Below, piece by piece: positions 9,755 to 18,397 of a stretch of 64,000 nucleotides of DNA. A program made the translations under genes and the position numbers. Location of the stretch: assembly GCF_963681195.1 (NCBI RefSeq), contig NZ_OY808997.1:1426001-1490000 (forward strand). The letters are read 5' to 3'. The stretch comes from Vibrio sp. 16. Lineage in GTDB: Bacteria > Pseudomonadota > Gammaproteobacteria > Enterobacterales > Vibrionaceae. Under the pieces are notes generated by a model. It did not search any database and was not told where the DNA came from. It saw only the letters and a program-made list of their open reading frames with translations. How positions within the stretch are numbered: the stretch's first letter is position 1; each line of letters begins with the position of its first letter.

Positions 9755-10354
9755 ATGCCCAATACCAACCCAAAGGAAAGCCACTTTTTCGCCCACCTTG
9801 CCCGCATGAAACTCATTCAACGTTGGCCACTCATGCGCTCAGTCTCAACAGAAAACATCTCGGAGCACAGCCTGCAAGTCGCGTTTGTCGCTCACGCTTT
9901 AGCGCTCATCAAAAACAAAAAGTTTGGCGGAAGTCTTAACCCTGAACGCATCGCCATTCTCGGTATGTATCACGACACCAGTGAAGTGTTAACGGGGGAT
10001 TTACCCACACCGGTGAAGTACTACAACCCTGACATTGCCAAAGAGTACAAAAAAATCGAGGCTGCAGCAGAGAAGAAACTTCTATCCATGTTGCCAGAGG
10101 AGTTCCAAGAGGACTTTGCGCCTTATCTTGTCTCTCAGCAAGCACACCCTGAAGATGCCGCCATTGTTAAGCAGGCTGATACCATTTGCGCCTACCTCAA
10201 ATGTTTAGAGGAGTTAAGCGCTGGCAACCATGAATACGCGTTAGCGAAAAAACGCTTGGATATTACGCTTAAAGAGCGCCATACCCCCGAAATGGATTAT
10301 TTCCTCAATACGTTTGCGCCCAGTTTTGAACTGTCACTCGACGAAATTAGCTGA
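9755..10354 (+). CDS. yfbR: 5'-deoxynucleotidase YfbR
   Basis: YfbR is an HD-domain phosphatase that hydrolyses deoxyribonucleoside 5'-monophosphates. At 199 residues it matches E. coli YfbR. Metal-binding motifs are visible: the [17 protein letters not shown] helix with its His near residue 33, and [20 protein letters not shown] with the HD pair near 68-69, then a [15 protein letters not shown] helix with the last Asp. An AAGGAG site precedes the ATG. It lies 102 bases upstream of a dGTPase gene on the same strand, so two deoxynucleotide-degrading HD enzymes are adjacent. Confidence 0.95.
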   Translation: MPNTNPKESHFFAHLARMKLIQRWPLMRSVSTENISEHSLQVAFVAHALALIKNKKFGGSLNPERIAILGMYHDTSEVLTGDLPTPVKYYNPDIAKEYKKIEAAAEKKLLSMLPEEFQEDFAPYLVSQQAHPEDAAIVKQADTICAYLKCLEELSAGNHEYALAKKRLDITLKERHTPEMDYFLNTFAPSFELSLDEIS

Positions 10355-10456
10355 TCGAACGTATTTGACCGCTTAGCAGGCAAACCTTCTGTTTCAGGCC
10401 GCTTGAAGTCACAAACTTAAGCGTGTACGGTAAGAAAAAACTCAGGGAGACTGCCT

Positions 10457-11773
10457 ATGACGTTTAAAATCAGCGATTTATGGCATGAACGTCATGACGA
10501 CGAGCACAAAATTCGTCGTGATGATCACCGTAGCCCATTTCAACGAGATCGTGCCCGCATCTTGCACTCGGCAGCGTTTCGTCGCTTGCAGGCCAAAACG
10601 CAAGTCCACGGTAATAGCTTTGATGATTTCCATCGCACGCGCTTAACTCATTCGCTTGAGGCCGCTCAACTCGGCACTGGCATTGTCGCGCAACTGAAAA
10701 AGAAACAACCTGAGTTTCGTGATTTACTGCCCAGTGATAGCTTGATTGATTCGCTTTGCCTCGCACACGATATCGGCCACCCGCCTTATGGTCATGGTGG
10801 GGAAGTTGCACTCAATTATATGATGCGTGACCACGGCGGCTTCGAAGGCAATGCGCAAACATTTCGCATTGTCACCAAGCTCGAACCCTACACCGAACAT
10901 TTTGGGATGAACCTCTCTCGCCGAACCTTACTTGGATTGATTAAATACCCTGCCATGATCAGTCAAACCCGAGCCGCGATTCTGCCGCAGAGTGTTTCTC
11001 ATCAACGTCAGTTAAGAGCCAGAGACTGGACACCAGCAAAAGGCTTATACGACTGTGACCAAGATCTGTTCGATTGGCTTCTCTCCCCGTTGAGTGGCAA
11101 GGATAAAGCCCTGTTCAGCGCCATGCGCGACGAAACATTAACAGAAACGCAGCACAAGAAAACGCGCTATAAATCGCTCGATTGTTCCATTATGGAATTG
11201 GCCGATGATATTGCTTACGGAGTTCACGACCTCGAAGACGCAATCGTATTGGGCATGGTCAATCGCCATCAATGGATTGAAGGAGCAGCCAGTCAATTGG
11301 CAGACTGCGGTGATCCTTGGTTTGAAAAGTACATCATGTCCATCACAGATATGCTGTTTGCAGGTACTCACTTTCAGCGTAAAGACGCGATAGGCGGAAT
11401 GGTAAACGCTTTACTAACCAGCATTTCGGTCAAGCCAGTGGATGCGCCGTTTGAGTGTGAATTGCTGTCATTCAACGCCTTTCTTGAACCGACCATGGCA
11501 ACGGCGCTCGACATTTTAAAACACTTTGTCAGCGACTATGTGATTCAGGTGCCACACGTTCAAGTTGTCGAGTACAAAGGTCAGCAGATCATCATGGATA
11601 TTTTTGAAGCGCTCAGCGCCGATCCAGAACGCCTGCTTCCAACTCAAGTTCGTCATCAGTGGGCGCAAAAGTCGACCGAAACCGAAGGCTACCGTGTCAT
11701 CGCAGATTACATCTCTTCGATGACAGACGGACACGCTCAGCGTTTACATCAGCAGCTCTTTTCTTCTCATTAA
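10457..11773 (+). CDS. dgt: dGTP triphosphohydrolase, type reported as anti-phage
   Basis: The enzyme is expected to hydrolyse dGTP to deoxyguanosine and tripolyphosphate. The 438-residue protein carries the dGTPase HD core: RTRLTHSLEAAQLGTG with the first metal His near residue 65 and LCLAHDIGHPPYGHGGE with the HD pair at 104-105, then MELADDIAYGVHDLEDA with a later Asp. It resembles the shorter dGTPase class found in Vibrio and Shewanella rather than E. coli Dgt itself. A Shewanella putrefaciens dGTPase has been reported to stop phage by dNTP depletion; whether this one defends is inference. A GGGAG site supports the start. Its likely terminator is inside the convergent neighbour. Confidence 0.9.
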   Translation: MTFKISDLWHERHDDEHKIRRDDHRSPFQRDRARILHSAAFRRLQAKTQVHGNSFDDFHRTRLTHSLEAAQLGTGIVAQLKKKQPEFRDLLPSDSLIDSLCLAHDIGHPPYGHGGEVALNYMMRDHGGFEGNAQTFRIVTKLEPYTEHFGMNLSRRTLLGLIKYPAMISQTRAAILPQSVSHQRQLRARDWTPAKGLYDCDQDLFDWLLSPLSGKDKALFSAMRDETLTETQHKKTRYKSLDCSIMELADDIAYGVHDLEDAIVLGMVNRHQWIEGAASQLADCGDPWFEKYIMSITDMLFAGTHFQRKDAIGGMVNALLTSISVKPVDAPFECELLSFNAFLEPTMATALDILKHFVSDYVIQVPHVQVVEYKGQQIIMDIFEALSADPERLLPTQVRHQWAQKSTETEGYRVIADYISSMTDGHAQRLHQQLFSSH

Positions 11774-11775
11774 CG

Positions 11776-13146
11776 TTACGGCTGCTCAGCAAAGTAGTGA
11801 CTGGGCAGCTTTTTAATCGCCTTTTTGAGCGCGTTAAAACAACGCTCATCAATCGCCGTATGTAAGTTTTCTTCCATTATCTCGAGTGTTTTAGGTACTG
11901 AAATAGCACCACGATAAGGTCTTTCCGCGGTAATCGCATCGAAAATATCTGCTGTAGTTATAATTCGAGTTGCTAGAGGAATCTCGTCAGCGGTTAACTG
12001 CTTCGGATACCCTGTACCATCAAGTTTTTCATGGTGGGCCCCGGCTATCCAAGCCATCTCTTTGAACGGTTTTAAATGACTAAGAATCGACTCGGTTAAA
12101 GTAGCATGAGACTTCACCGCTTCCCATTCATCGTCATCCAACTTACCTGGCTTGTCTAAAATAGTGTTACTCACCCCTAGTTTACCTAAGTCATGAAGTA
12201 GCGCAGCGCGCTTTAACCATTGTCTTTCGTCACTCTCGATGCCCAGCTCCTCAGCGATAAGCTCGGTATACACGGCAACGCGTTCACTATGCCCTGCCGT
12301 ATAGGGACTCTTTGAATCGACAATTTTACCAAATGCACTCACGATGCAGTTTAAGTACTCTTCGTCGACCATAACTTGAGCTTTGGCAGGAGCTAGCGTC
12401 ATCACACGTTCGGACACATCAAAGGCATTGAGTCCTTCAATAAATTCGGTCTGTTGGGCGATTGTACAAAAGATGTCGACCAATGCAGGATCAAACCAGC
12501 TGCCACTTCGCGCTCTCACTTCCGCAATAGCCGTCGTGAGGTCATGTTCAAACTGGAAGACATCCACCACTTGTGCCAATAAAGCAATACGAGAAAATAG
12601 CGGTATCTCTTGGTGTTTGAGTTGCTCTGGCCTGCCTGTTCCATCCCAGTGCTCGTCCAAGCTATGTACACCATCAGCAACCGCGTCACGAAACCTGAGT
12701 TCACGAGCGACTTCTGCTCCTCTGGTACAGCGCGTTTCAATCAACTCTTGAGCGTAATCGGCGCCATTTTTCAGGATATCGATGGTGGTTGAAATACGAG
12801 TTACCCAACTTTGCCCTATACCTGTGTTCTTCACCACAAAATTAATCGCACTGGATAAACTGGTCCCGACCGTTTTGTAATTGCGTTTGAAAGCGCGGTC
12901 GTCGGTCATGTAGAGCTCACAAATTCGCGCGGCATTACTACTACAACCTGCATCTTTGAGTAACAGCGTAAAGAACAAATCATACATTTGCTGGTCGGTA
13001 AGCCGCATTCGTTCACCAATATGCATTCCAATCCAGCAACAGCGAATACAGTGCTCCGGCGGTTGTCCTTCGGTCATGTCAAGCGCTGTGGTCAACGAGA
13101 GCATTAACTCCGACAATGGGATCATTTGGTTGAGGTGAGTCTGCAT
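11776..13146 (-). CDS. Tandem HD-GYP protein, probable cyclic-di-GMP phosphodiesterase
   Basis: HD-GYP enzymes hydrolyse cyclic-di-GMP. This 456-residue soluble protein seems to have two HD-GYP-like halves. The C-terminal half keeps the signature: HSERVAVY near residue 286, LLHDLGKLGV with the HD pair at 318-319, HHEKLDGTGYP at 371-381 and ITTADIFDAIT near 396. The N-terminal half looks degenerate, with KDAG in place of HD near 64 and HWDGTGRP near 166-173 lacking GYP. No membrane segment or receiver domain is visible, so the first half may act as the sensor. A GGAAG site precedes the ATG. It is convergent with dgt, only 2 bases apart. Confidence 0.85.
   Translation of the reverse strand: MQTHLNQMIPLSELMLSLTTALDMTEGQPPEHCIRCCWIGMHIGERMRLTDQQMYDLFFTLLLKDAGCSSNAARICELYMTDDRAFKRNYKTVGTSLSSAINFVVKNTGIGQSWVTRISTTIDILKNGADYAQELIETRCTRGAEVARELRFRDAVADGVHSLDEHWDGTGRPEQLKHQEIPLFSRIALLAQVVDVFQFEHDLTTAIAEVRARSGSWFDPALVDIFCTIAQQTEFIEGLNAFDVSERVMTLAPAKAQVMVDEEYLNCIVSAFGKIVDSKSPYTAGHSERVAVYTELIAEELGIESDERQWLKRAALLHDLGKLGVSNTILDKPGKLDDDEWEAVKSHATLTESILSHLKPFKEMAWIAGAHHEKLDGTGYPKQLTADEIPLATRIITTADIFDAITAERPYRGAISVPKTLEIMEENLHTAIDERCFNALKKAIKKLPSHYFAEQP
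11781..11814 (+). terminator. Probable dgt terminator lying inside the neighbouring coding region
   Basis: Arms GCTGCTCAG (11781-11789) and CTGGGCAGC (11801-11809) pair with one G-U, then five T residues follow (11810-11814). The hairpin falls within the last codons of the convergent HD-GYP gene, whose stop is at 11776. Confidence 0.55.
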
Positions 13147-13304
13147 TCAGCTTCCTTGATGCGCAGGGCAATTATTCTTTCGCCCATTTTGATGAGTAAC
13201 GTACACTCTATGCTAGTCAATTAGTACCACATCAACAAGTTAGCCACTCTCTCCTAGATAAGAATATGTATATCAAGCCAGCGGTGCCATCAAATAAATG
13301 AAGG

Positions 13305-13913
13305 CTAAGAAAGGTAGTTTTTTTCAAACACGCCGGGCGGCATCTGCTTGATCTGAAACTCTATCATTTGATTAAAAGCGCTAATCAGTGGCGAGAAGTC
13401 TGCTTCCGGCTCAAGCAATTGCAGAATATGATAGCCTGCTTCAACCGTTGATAGGCTATTGTCGCTCGGCGCTTTACGGATTCGGTAGTTGCCTTGCAAA
13501 TTCTCGGGTAGCCGAATTAAAGGAAGTGTCTGTAAGTTGCTCGACAACTGCCACATCTTATAGGCTTTTTTCCATGTCCCATCGAGTAAGATAATGCGCA
13601 CTTTTTGCTCTTGCGCCACTTTGCTTGCCACTTGCTGATGATTGTGCGCCCCTTCACCGGGATAGAGGACAAAATGGTGAACCCCTTCTTCTGCAAGTAA
13701 TTGATTGAGCTCCGAGTGCTCGGAAAAGTTTTCATCAACGAAGCAATAGCTATTGGCAAGAGACAAACTTAATATCCGCGCGGTACCCATAGGCCTGTTC
13801 GTTTCACTTGGATGCTGTAGAATGACCAACTCTACCTTCGAGGGTAGGCTTTGTATCCACTCGCAAATACACGCTTTGAGTGATTTTCCACATTGAGAAC
13901 AGTATCGAGACAT
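13305..13913 (-). CDS. tapT: DTW-domain tRNA-uridine aminocarboxypropyltransferase
   Basis: DTW-domain enzymes transfer the aminocarboxypropyl group of SAM to uridine in tRNA (acp3U; TapT/YfiP in E. coli acts at position 47). The 202-residue protein begins with a Cys-rich CSQCGKSLKACIC segment that may bind zinc, followed by ILQHPSETNRPMGTARIL near residue 33, the family motif LLDGTWKKAYKM near 108 and LSTVEAGYHIL near 153. It is shorter than E. coli YfiP, so another DTW subfamily is possible. Its ATG at 13913 is only 3 bases from the proposed start of the divergent rhombosortase. Confidence 0.82.
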   Translation of the reverse strand: MSRYCSQCGKSLKACICEWIQSLPSKVELVILQHPSETNRPMGTARILSLSLANSYCFVDENFSEHSELNQLLAEEGVHHFVLYPGEGAHNHQQVASKVAQEQKVRIILLDGTWKKAYKMWQLSSNLQTLPLIRLPENLQGNYRIRKAPSDNSLSTVEAGYHILQLLEPEADFSPLISAFNQMIEFQIKQMPPGVFEKNYLS

Positions 13914-13916
13914 AGA

Positions 13917-14483
13917 GTGCGTTTTTATTTTCCGTTAATGGCTGTCAGTTTAGTTTGTTTAGGGCTGCAGTTTGAACCTCTTGCTTCACTCACTGAGTGG
14001 CATCGCCAATGGATTTCTGAGGGTCAATGGTGGCGAATCCTATCAGGAAACTTCACCCATACCAACTTTGCACACCTAGTCATGAATCTAGCAGGCCTCT
14101 GGGTCATCCACTTTATTTTTAAGCCTGAGCACCGCAGCTTTATTTTTGCTCTATTCTTCATAAGCCTAGCGGTTGGTTTGCTCAATTTATTTAGCGATAT
14201 GACCAGCTATGTCGGCCTCTCAGGCGTGCTGCACGGTTTATTCGCTTATTTTGCTTTGCAAGAGGCACTCAATGGTCGAAAAAGCAGTTGGCTGCTGGTA
14301 CTCGGTGTTCTTGCCAAGGTGACGTGGGAGATGACGATGGGCGCATCCCAGTCCACGTCTGAACTGATTCAAGCACGCGTCGCCGTGGAAGCCCATATGT
14401 ATGGTGCACTTAGTGGATTGATACTCGGCTTTTTCGCAACCAAACCGCCTTTGCTTGGCCACTTATCAAACAATGAACGATAA
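13917..14483 (+). CDS. rrtA: Rhombosortase RrtA (rhomboid-family intramembrane protease)
   Basis: Rhombosortases are small rhomboid serine proteases that cut C-terminal GlyGly-CTERM tails on secreted proteins exported by type II secretion. The protein shows six or so hydrophobic segments, an HTNFAHLVMNLAGLW helix, the GLSGVLHG active-site motif with the nucleophilic Ser, and a second conserved His in AHMYGALSG. The start is taken as the GTG at 13917 (188 residues), with a GAGA site seven bases upstream. A TTG at 13893 would overlap the divergent tapT gene. No GlyGly-CTERM substrate is encoded in the window. Confidence 0.87.
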   Translation: MRFYFPLMAVSLVCLGLQFEPLASLTEWHRQWISEGQWWRILSGNFTHTNFAHLVMNLAGLWVIHFIFKPEHRSFIFALFFISLAVGLLNLFSDMTSYVGLSGVLHGLFAYFALQEALNGRKSSWLLVLGVLAKVTWEMTMGASQSTSELIQARVAVEAHMYGALSGLILGFFATKPPLLGHLSNNER

Positions 14484-14504
14484 TTTGTGTTGATGTTATT
14501 ACCT

Positions 14505-14530
14505 AAAGGGCTCAGAATGGCGCCCTTTTT
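14505..14530 (+). terminator. Terminator after rrtA
   Basis: Arms AAAGGGC (14505-14511) and GCCCTTT (14522-14528) with a T-tract to 14530. Confidence 0.75.
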
Positions 14531-14578
14531 CTCGCCCGCTAATTCGAGCCGCGAGTCACTTCATACAGAGAACAATAT

Positions 14579-16027
14579 ATGGGTTTTACCTCTTTAGGCC
14601 TTTCTGCCCCAATCCTTAAAGCCATTGAAGATCAGGGATACGACAAACCGTCCCCAATTCAAGAGCAAGCCATTCCTGCCGTATTACAAGGCAAAGACGT
14701 AATGGCGGCAGCGCAGACAGGTACAGGTAAAACTGCTGGCTTCACTCTGCCAATCTTAGAGCGTCTAGACAACGGCACTCGTGTTAAGGGCAACCACGTT
14801 CGTGCTCTAATCCTAACACCTACACGTGAACTTGCCGCGCAAGTACAAGAAAACGTATTTAAGTACAGCCGCTACCAGCGCTTGACCTCTAACGTGGTTT
14901 TTGGCGGCGTGAAGATCAACCCGCAGATGATGAAACTTCGCAAAGGTACGGATGTGCTGGTCGCAACGCCTGGTCGCCTACTCGACCTGTACCAACAAAA
15001 AGCGATTAAGTTTGATCAACTCGAAGTACTTGTTCTAGATGAAGCCGATCGCATGCTAGATATGGGCTTCATTCGTGACATTCGTAAGATTCTGGCTTTG
15101 CTGCCTGCTAAGCGTCAAAACCTGCTTTTTTCGGCAACCTTCTCTGCTGAGATTCGCGAGCTCGCCAAAGGCTTGGTTAATGACCCAATCGAAGTTTCAG
15201 TAAGCAAAGAGAACTCCACTGCGGTTACCATCGAACAAAGCATCTACCCAGCAGACAAACGCAAAAAAGCGCCAATGTTGGTGAAGATGATCAAAGACGG
15301 TGATTGGAAGCAAACCCTAGTGTTCTGTCGAACCAAGCATGGCGCTAACCGCTTAGCCTTTTTCCTCAACAAAGAAGGCATTACCGCGGCGCCAATTCAC
15401 GGTAACAAGAGCCAAGGCGCTCGTACTCGCGCTCTAGCAGATTTTAAATCGGGTGAAGTTAAAGTTCTGGTTGCAACAGATATTGCTGCACGTGGTATCG
15501 ACATCCCTCAGCTGCCGCAAGTAGTTAACTTTGAGCTGCCAAACGTATCGGAAGACTACGTGCACCGCATCGGTCGTACTGGTCGTGCGGGCGAAGTGGG
15601 TAAAGCGTACTCCTTAGTAGAAGCCGCAGAAGCCAGCGAGCTGTTTGGCATCGAGCGTTTGATTCAGCAAGTTCTTCCTCGCCTTGAGTTAGAGGGCTTT
15701 AAACCGACAAACGAACTGCCTGAATCAAAATTGGATACGCGACCAATTAAAGCGAAGAAGCCTAAAAAACCGAAAAAGCCAAAAGTGGATCATCAGGACG
15801 GTCAACGCTCAGGTGACAATGCTCGTGGCAATAAACCTGCTGGTAAAAACAAGCGTCACTTTGGTCATAACAAGCCAAACGGAGAAAACCGTGGTAACAG
15901 TGGTCAATCAAAACGTAAACCATCAAACACCAAGCCAAAGAGCAACAACGCTGGCAATAGCGGAAACAGTCAGCAACGCCGTAAACCAGCCAATCGCAAA
16001 CCAAGCGGTCAAGCGAAAGCGCAATAA
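14579..16027 (+). CDS. rhlE: DEAD-box ATP-dependent RNA helicase, RhlE type
   Basis: The 482-residue protein has the full set of DEAD-box motifs: a Q-motif [31 protein letters not shown] at the N terminus, [12 protein letters not shown] (motif I) near residue 44, [29 protein letters not shown] near 153, the SAT motif in LLFSATFS near 182, then in the second domain [11 protein letters not shown] and [10 protein letters not shown]. The last 100 residues are a basic, Asn/Lys/Pro-rich tail with repeated KKPKKPK, typical of RNA-binding extensions. RhlE-class helicases act in ribosome assembly and RNA decay. The exact paralog cannot be fixed from sequence reading alone. Confidence 0.88.
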   Translation: MGFTSLGLSAPILKAIEDQGYDKPSPIQEQAIPAVLQGKDVMAAAQTGTGKTAGFTLPILERLDNGTRVKGNHVRALILTPTRELAAQVQENVFKYSRYQRLTSNVVFGGVKINPQMMKLRKGTDVLVATPGRLLDLYQQKAIKFDQLEVLVLDEADRMLDMGFIRDIRKILALLPAKRQNLLFSATFSAEIRELAKGLVNDPIEVSVSKENSTAVTIEQSIYPADKRKKAPMLVKMIKDGDWKQTLVFCRTKHGANRLAFFLNKEGITAAPIHGNKSQGARTRALADFKSGEVKVLVATDIAARGIDIPQLPQVVNFELPNVSEDYVHRIGRTGRAGEVGKAYSLVEAAEASELFGIERLIQQVLPRLELEGFKPTNELPESKLDTRPIKAKKPKKPKKPKVDHQDGQRSGDNARGNKPAGKNKRHFGHNKPNGENRGNSGQSKRKPSNTKPKSNNAGNSGNSQQRRKPANRKPSGQAKAQ

Positions 16028-16039
16028 GATTTGAATTAG

Positions 16040-16067
16040 AACGCTCCTCACTCAGGAGCGTTTTTTA
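16040..16067 (+). terminator. Terminator after rhlE
   Basis: Arms AACGCTCCT (16040-16048) and AGGAGCGTT (16054-16062) are perfect and followed by a T-run. Confidence 0.9.
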
Positions 16068-16081
16068 TTCGCCTCATAATG

Positions 16082-16109
16082 AAAAAGCCCTCGTGACTAG
16101 CGAGGGCTT
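16082..16109 (-). terminator. Terminator of the PTS operon
   Basis: On the minus strand AAGCCCTCG (16109-16101) pairs with CGAGGGCTT (16093-16085) and runs into TTT. It lies 31 bases past the IIA stop. Confidence 0.88.
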
Positions 16110-16139
16110 GATACTTTTCAGTAAGGGGGAACTATTTCG

Positions 16140-16586
16140 TTAGTACTTATTTAGAATCTCAGCAATAGCCGATTCGTTTTCTGCACTAATGATCGCGTCA
16201 ATGTCATCATCGTTTTGAAACAGCTCAGACAATGCAACAATCGTTTGAATATGACTGTCTGAATCTAGCGCTGCCAAAGTAACTGAGAAAAACACATCAC
16301 CGTTATCTTCTGACTCTAAATCCACACCATTCTTAAACACTGTGATTTGTAGAGCCGCTTCATTGACACCATCTTCCGGGCGAGCATGAGGCATTGCGAT
16401 TTTCGGCGCCAGTACATAGTATGCACCGATTTCTTTGTGTTTCTGTTTAATCGCCTCTAGGTAAGTAGCATCTACCTTGCCCTGCTCAAGCAACTTAGAA
16501 CAAGTGATATCAAGTGCGCTTTCTACCGTTAAGTTTTGCTCGTTTGAGATAACAATGTTATCGCCAATCAGATTCATAATGCTCAT
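16140..16586 (-). CDS. PTS EIIA component, mannitol/fructose/ascorbate class
   Basis: This is the soluble phosphocarrier of the transporter encoded just upstream. The APKIAMPHARPEDG segment near residue 67 holds the His that accepts phosphate from HPr, as in EIIA type-2 (PTS_EIIA_2) domains. The start is placed at the ATG at 16586, which overlaps the IIC stop as ATGA and has AGGGTGG upstream, giving 148 residues. A GTG at 16598 is possible but poorly spaced. Gene order IIB-IIC-IIA matches ula operons, but no ascorbate catabolic genes are nearby. Confidence 0.88.
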   Translation of the reverse strand: MSIMNLIGDNIVISNEQNLTVESALDITCSKLLEQGKVDATYLEAIKQKHKEIGAYYVLAPKIAMPHARPEDGVNEAALQITVFKNGVDLESEDNGDVFFSVTLAALDSDSHIQTIVALSELFQNDDDIDAIISAENESAIAEILNKY

Positions 16587-17839
16587 GATACTAACCACCC
16601 TAGAATCAGACCAACCACACCGAAGTCAAAGTCAGCGAATGTTGTTGCTTCAAGACCTAGACCACCAAGAACCGGAAGAAGAAGCATTGGTAGGAACGAG
16701 ATACACAGACCTTGTGTGAACGAACCTAGAATTGCACCGCGTAGACCACCTGTTGCGTTACCATAAACGCCTGCCGCACCGCCCACGAAGAAGTGAGGCA
16801 CAACACCCGCAACGATAATCGTCCAGTCAAACATGCCTTGGATACCCATCGCGACAAGACCTGCGGCAAACGATGATAGGAAACCGATGAGTACCGCATT
16901 TGGTGCAACTGGGAATACCATTGGACAGTCTAGTGCTGGTTTTGCACCTGGTACGAGCTTGTCAGAGATACCTTTAAACGCTGGAACAATTTCTGCAATT
17001 AGCATCTTCACACCTTGCAGTACGATGTAGACACCACCTGCGAATGTTAAAGATTGCATAAAGGTGAACACTACCCAGTTTTGACCACCTGATACGGTTT
17101 CAACAAACTCACCACCAGCGATGATAGAAGCAAACATGAAGAAGATTGCCATGGTTGTCGCGACCGCTACTGGTGTATCACGTAGGAACATTAAGCTCTT
17201 AGGTACATTAATGTCTTCTGTTGTTTTCGACGTATCACCAAACTTGCTACCAATGTAACCAGATACCAGGTAAGAAAACGTAGAGAAGTGACCCATCGCA
17301 AGCTGGTCAGTGCCCATGACTTTCTCAGTGTATTTCTGAGCAAGTGCTGGCATGATCACCATCAGTGAGCCTACTATCACAGAGCCCATAGCCACTAATA
17401 CAGTGCCTTTAATACCCGCTGTAGATAGGATTACAGCAACAAGCATAGACATGAACATAGTGTGGTGGCCCGTTAAGAAAATATATTTTAACGGAGTAAA
17501 ACGAGCCAATAGAATATTTACTACGAAAGCAAAGAACATAATTAATGCCATTTCGTAGCCAAACGCTTCTTGAGCTAATGCTACGATTGCTTCGTTATTT
17601 GGAATAACACCACTTACACCAAATGCTTCGGTAAATACCGTCGAAAAATGATTTAGCGCACCAACAAGTGCACCCGCACCAAAACCTAAAATTAGGAAAC
17701 CCATGACGGTTTTAATAGTGCCTTTTAAAACGGTTGATATATCTGACTTTTGTGCAATCAACCCCACAAAAGCAATTAAACCAACCATGATTGCTGGCTC
17801 TTTTAATAAGCCAAGCATGAATTCAAAGAAATTAGCCAT
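16583..17839 (-). CDS. PTS EIIC permease, ascorbate (UlaA/SgaT) family
   Basis: A 418-residue, highly hydrophobic permease with about ten membrane segments. The N-terminal LLKEPAIMVGLIAFVGLIAQK, the YIFLTGHHTMFMSML segment near residue 120, the GHFSTFSYLVSGYIGSKFGD segment near 182 and the VPHFFVGGAAGVYGNATGG segment near 350 fit the UlaA family, which transports L-ascorbate. E. coli UlaA is longer (465). The substrate is uncertain because the usual ulaDEF and ulaG genes and a UlaR regulator are absent. The stop overlaps the IIA start. Confidence 0.87.
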   Translation of the reverse strand: MANFFEFMLGLLKEPAIMVGLIAFVGLIAQKSDISTVLKGTIKTVMGFLILGFGAGALVGALNHFSTVFTEAFGVSGVIPNNEAIVALAQEAFGYEMALIMFFAFVVNILLARFTPLKYIFLTGHHTMFMSMLVAVILSTAGIKGTVLVAMGSVIVGSLMVIMPALAQKYTEKVMGTDQLAMGHFSTFSYLVSGYIGSKFGDTSKTTEDINVPKSLMFLRDTPVAVATTMAIFFMFASIIAGGEFVETVSGGQNWVVFTFMQSLTFAGGVYIVLQGVKMLIAEIVPAFKGISDKLVPGAKPALDCPMVFPVAPNAVLIGFLSSFAAGLVAMGIQGMFDWTIIVAGVVPHFFVGGAAGVYGNATGGLRGAILGSFTQGLCISFLPMLLLPVLGGLGLEATTFADFDFGVVGLILGWLVS

Positions 17840-17850
17840 AGTTTACTTCC

Positions 17851-18120
17851 TTACATGAAAGTTTTTAATTGTTCTTCAATAGACGCTTTATCAAAAATAT
17901 TTGCTAGGCTAACAATATTTGTTTTACCCGCTTCAGCTAATTGGTTTGCGACATCAGTTGCGGCAACCCAAATATCAGCACTACTTGATGCCGCTGAAGA
18001 GAGATCTTCATGATCAACCTCTGCATCTAGACCAATTTTTCCAGCAACTTCTTTAACGGCCATCTCCATCATCAATGAAGTACCAAGGCCATTACCGCAT
18101 ACAACCATAATCTTTTTCAT
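17851..18120 (-). CDS. PTS EIIB component, ascorbate (UlaB-like) class
   Basis: An 89-residue soluble phosphotransfer protein. The N-terminal MKKIMVVCGNGLGTSLMMEM has the expected beta strand followed by the phosphorylated Cys at position 8 and a phosphate-binding loop. It lies 11 bases upstream of the EIIC gene and leads a three-gene operon. The region upstream carries a CRP-like palindrome at 18241-18256. Confidence 0.88.
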   Translation of the reverse strand: MKKIMVVCGNGLGTSLMMEMAVKEVAGKIGLDAEVDHEDLSSAASSSADIWVAATDVANQLAEAGKTNIVSLANIFDKASIEEQLKTFM

Positions 18121-18240
18121 AATATTCTTCTCGTAGGGTTTTAATCAGAAAGCTGTGTGCTTTCGTTTATTCGTTGAGATGGATAATATCCAAATCGCCC
18201 CAAAACAGAATAGATCACCATCACAAAACCAAAATGACCT

Positions 18241-18256
18241 CGTGACCAAGATCACG
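18241..18256. promoter_or_regulatory. CRP-like operator upstream of the orphan PTS operon
   Basis: CGTGACCAAGATCACG keeps the GTGA-N6-TCAC core of CRP sites. It is centred about 128 bases before the EIIB start. The rest of 18121-18397 holds no gene that I can support. Confidence 0.55.
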
Positions 18257-18397
18257 CAAAATGAAGTTTCAAACACACAATTTGTCACTAACACCGCGAA
18301 AGGAGCGGTAAACAAAAAGCATGTTTGAAATAAATGATATCGAGAGAAAAATAAAGTGTGAACTGGCGTTATGAACGGTGTTAAATAATAGCTGTGG

